Below are positions 4,689 through 5,062 of a DNA stretch of 5,062 bases, in pieces (the first letter of the stretch is position 1; the number at the start of each line of letters is the position of its first letter). This stretch comes from Alkalinema sp. CAN_BIN05 (GTDB lineage: Bacteria > Cyanobacteriota > Cyanobacteriia > Leptolyngbyales > Leptolyngbyaceae): contig JAJAYH010000110.1 in the NCBI GenBank assembly GCA_026786325.1, forward strand, positions 1-5,062. The letters run 5' to 3'. Under the pieces are notes generated by a model. It worked only from the letters and a program-made list of their open reading frames with translations, was not told the origin of the DNA and ran no database searches. The position numbers and the translations under genes were made by a program.

Positions 4689-5062
4689 ATGTCATCAGAA
4701 GCGATCGAAATCCTCACCCCTGAAGAATCCCGCCGCACCATTACCCGTCTTGCATCTCAAATTGTCGAGCGGGCAGGCGATTTATCAACATTAGTCCTGA
4801 TCGGAATTCATACCCGAGGGGTTCCACTAGCCGAGCGACTGGCGGCTCAAATTCAGCACCTTGAAGGCATCTCTATCCCGTTTGGGTCGCTGGACATCAC
4901 CTTTTACCGCGACGACCTCGATCGGATTGGTGCCCGCACGCCTGAAAAAACAGATCTTCCCTTTGATCTTGCTGGAAAACAAGTTGTATTAGTAGACGAT
5001 GTGATTTACAAAGGACGAACGGTGAGAGCGGCCCTTGATGCCATGAATGACTACGGTAGACC
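4689..5062 (+). CDS. pyrR: PyrR: bifunctional pyrimidine regulator / uracil phosphoribosyltransferase, 3' part cut by window edge
   Basis: The frame is open for 124 codons from ATG 4689 to the window end; full-length family members have about 175-180 residues, so roughly 55 are missing. PyrR proteins belong to the type I phosphoribosyltransferase fold and convert uracil plus PRPP to UMP. In Bacillus they also bind pyr mRNA leaders to cause attenuation. Recognised segments are EILTPEESRRTITRLASQI (7-25), VLIGIHTRG (36-44), the PyrR-specific SLDITFYRDDLDRIG (67-81), TDLPFDLAGK (88-97) and the PRPP loop VVLVDDVIYKGRTVRAAL (99-116). The Lys108 variant of the loop is, as I recall, usual in cyanobacteria. 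The upstream gap is too short for an anti-terminator/terminator pair, so RNA-binding control of its own leader is unlikely here. The ribosome site is poor (GGGA, far upstream), but the N-terminus aligns well with the family. Confidence 0.93.
   Translation, partial: MSSEAIEILTPEESRRTITRLASQIVERAGDLSTLVLIGIHTRGVPLAERLAAQIQHLEGISIPFGSLDITFYRDDLDRIGARTPEKTDLPFDLAGKQVVLVDDVIYKGRTVRAALDAMNDYGR

Noticed and set aside
1..5062. CRISPR array, tRNA, rRNA or insertion sequence
   Set aside because: No regularly spaced repeats, no cloverleaf-type segment, and no transposase frame or terminal inverted repeats were seen.

Overview
The window is almost certainly from a cyanobacterium, probably a filamentous Leptolyngbya/Oscillatoriales-like one. 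The palindrome CGATCG occurs about thirty times, against roughly one expected by chance. Three perfect HIP1 octamers (GCGATCGC) lie in one gene. A group-2-type sigma factor tail, a Uma2-family nuclease, a TPR protein and a PyrR with a cyanobacterial-style PRPP loop all fit. The strain cannot be named from the sequence.

Left part (1-1442, + strand). The window opens with the last 28 codons of a sigma-70-family factor and its intrinsic terminator. Next come a broken HicB-like antitoxin remnant and a two-gene toxin-antitoxin operon: a BrnT-like toxin, then an antitoxin. The antitoxin is the most unusual object here. Its N-terminal two thirds look like a cyanobacterial RHH-type antitoxin, but from about residue 64 it becomes the region 4.2 helix-turn-helix of a sigma factor. 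The DNA of this tail, its 3' flank and its terminator form a diverged second copy of the sigma-gene end at positions 1-179. So the toxin-antitoxin block sits between direct repeats of a sigma gene 3' end, and the antitoxin has been fused in frame to one of them. A DUF2283-type small protein follows.

Middle part (1439-3518, - strand). A Uma2-family PD-(D/E)XK protein is convergent with DUF2283, and their stop codons overlap by 4 nt. Upstream of it are a membrane-anchored TPR protein and a small protein with two membrane helices. A hairpin with a T-run usable on the + strand lies between the last two, although both flanking genes are on the - strand.

Right part (3477-5062). After about 160 bases without a gene or clear signal, an inosine-uridine-type nucleoside hydrolase (- strand) is divergent from pyrR (+ strand, cut by the window edge). 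They are separated by 69 bp containing two pairs of short direct repeats. The pair makes sense as pyrimidine salvage: the hydrolase would release uracil, and PyrR proteins can convert uracil and PRPP to UMP.

The left 2 kb is an accessory toxin-antitoxin-type patch; the rest looks like ordinary chromosomal content.
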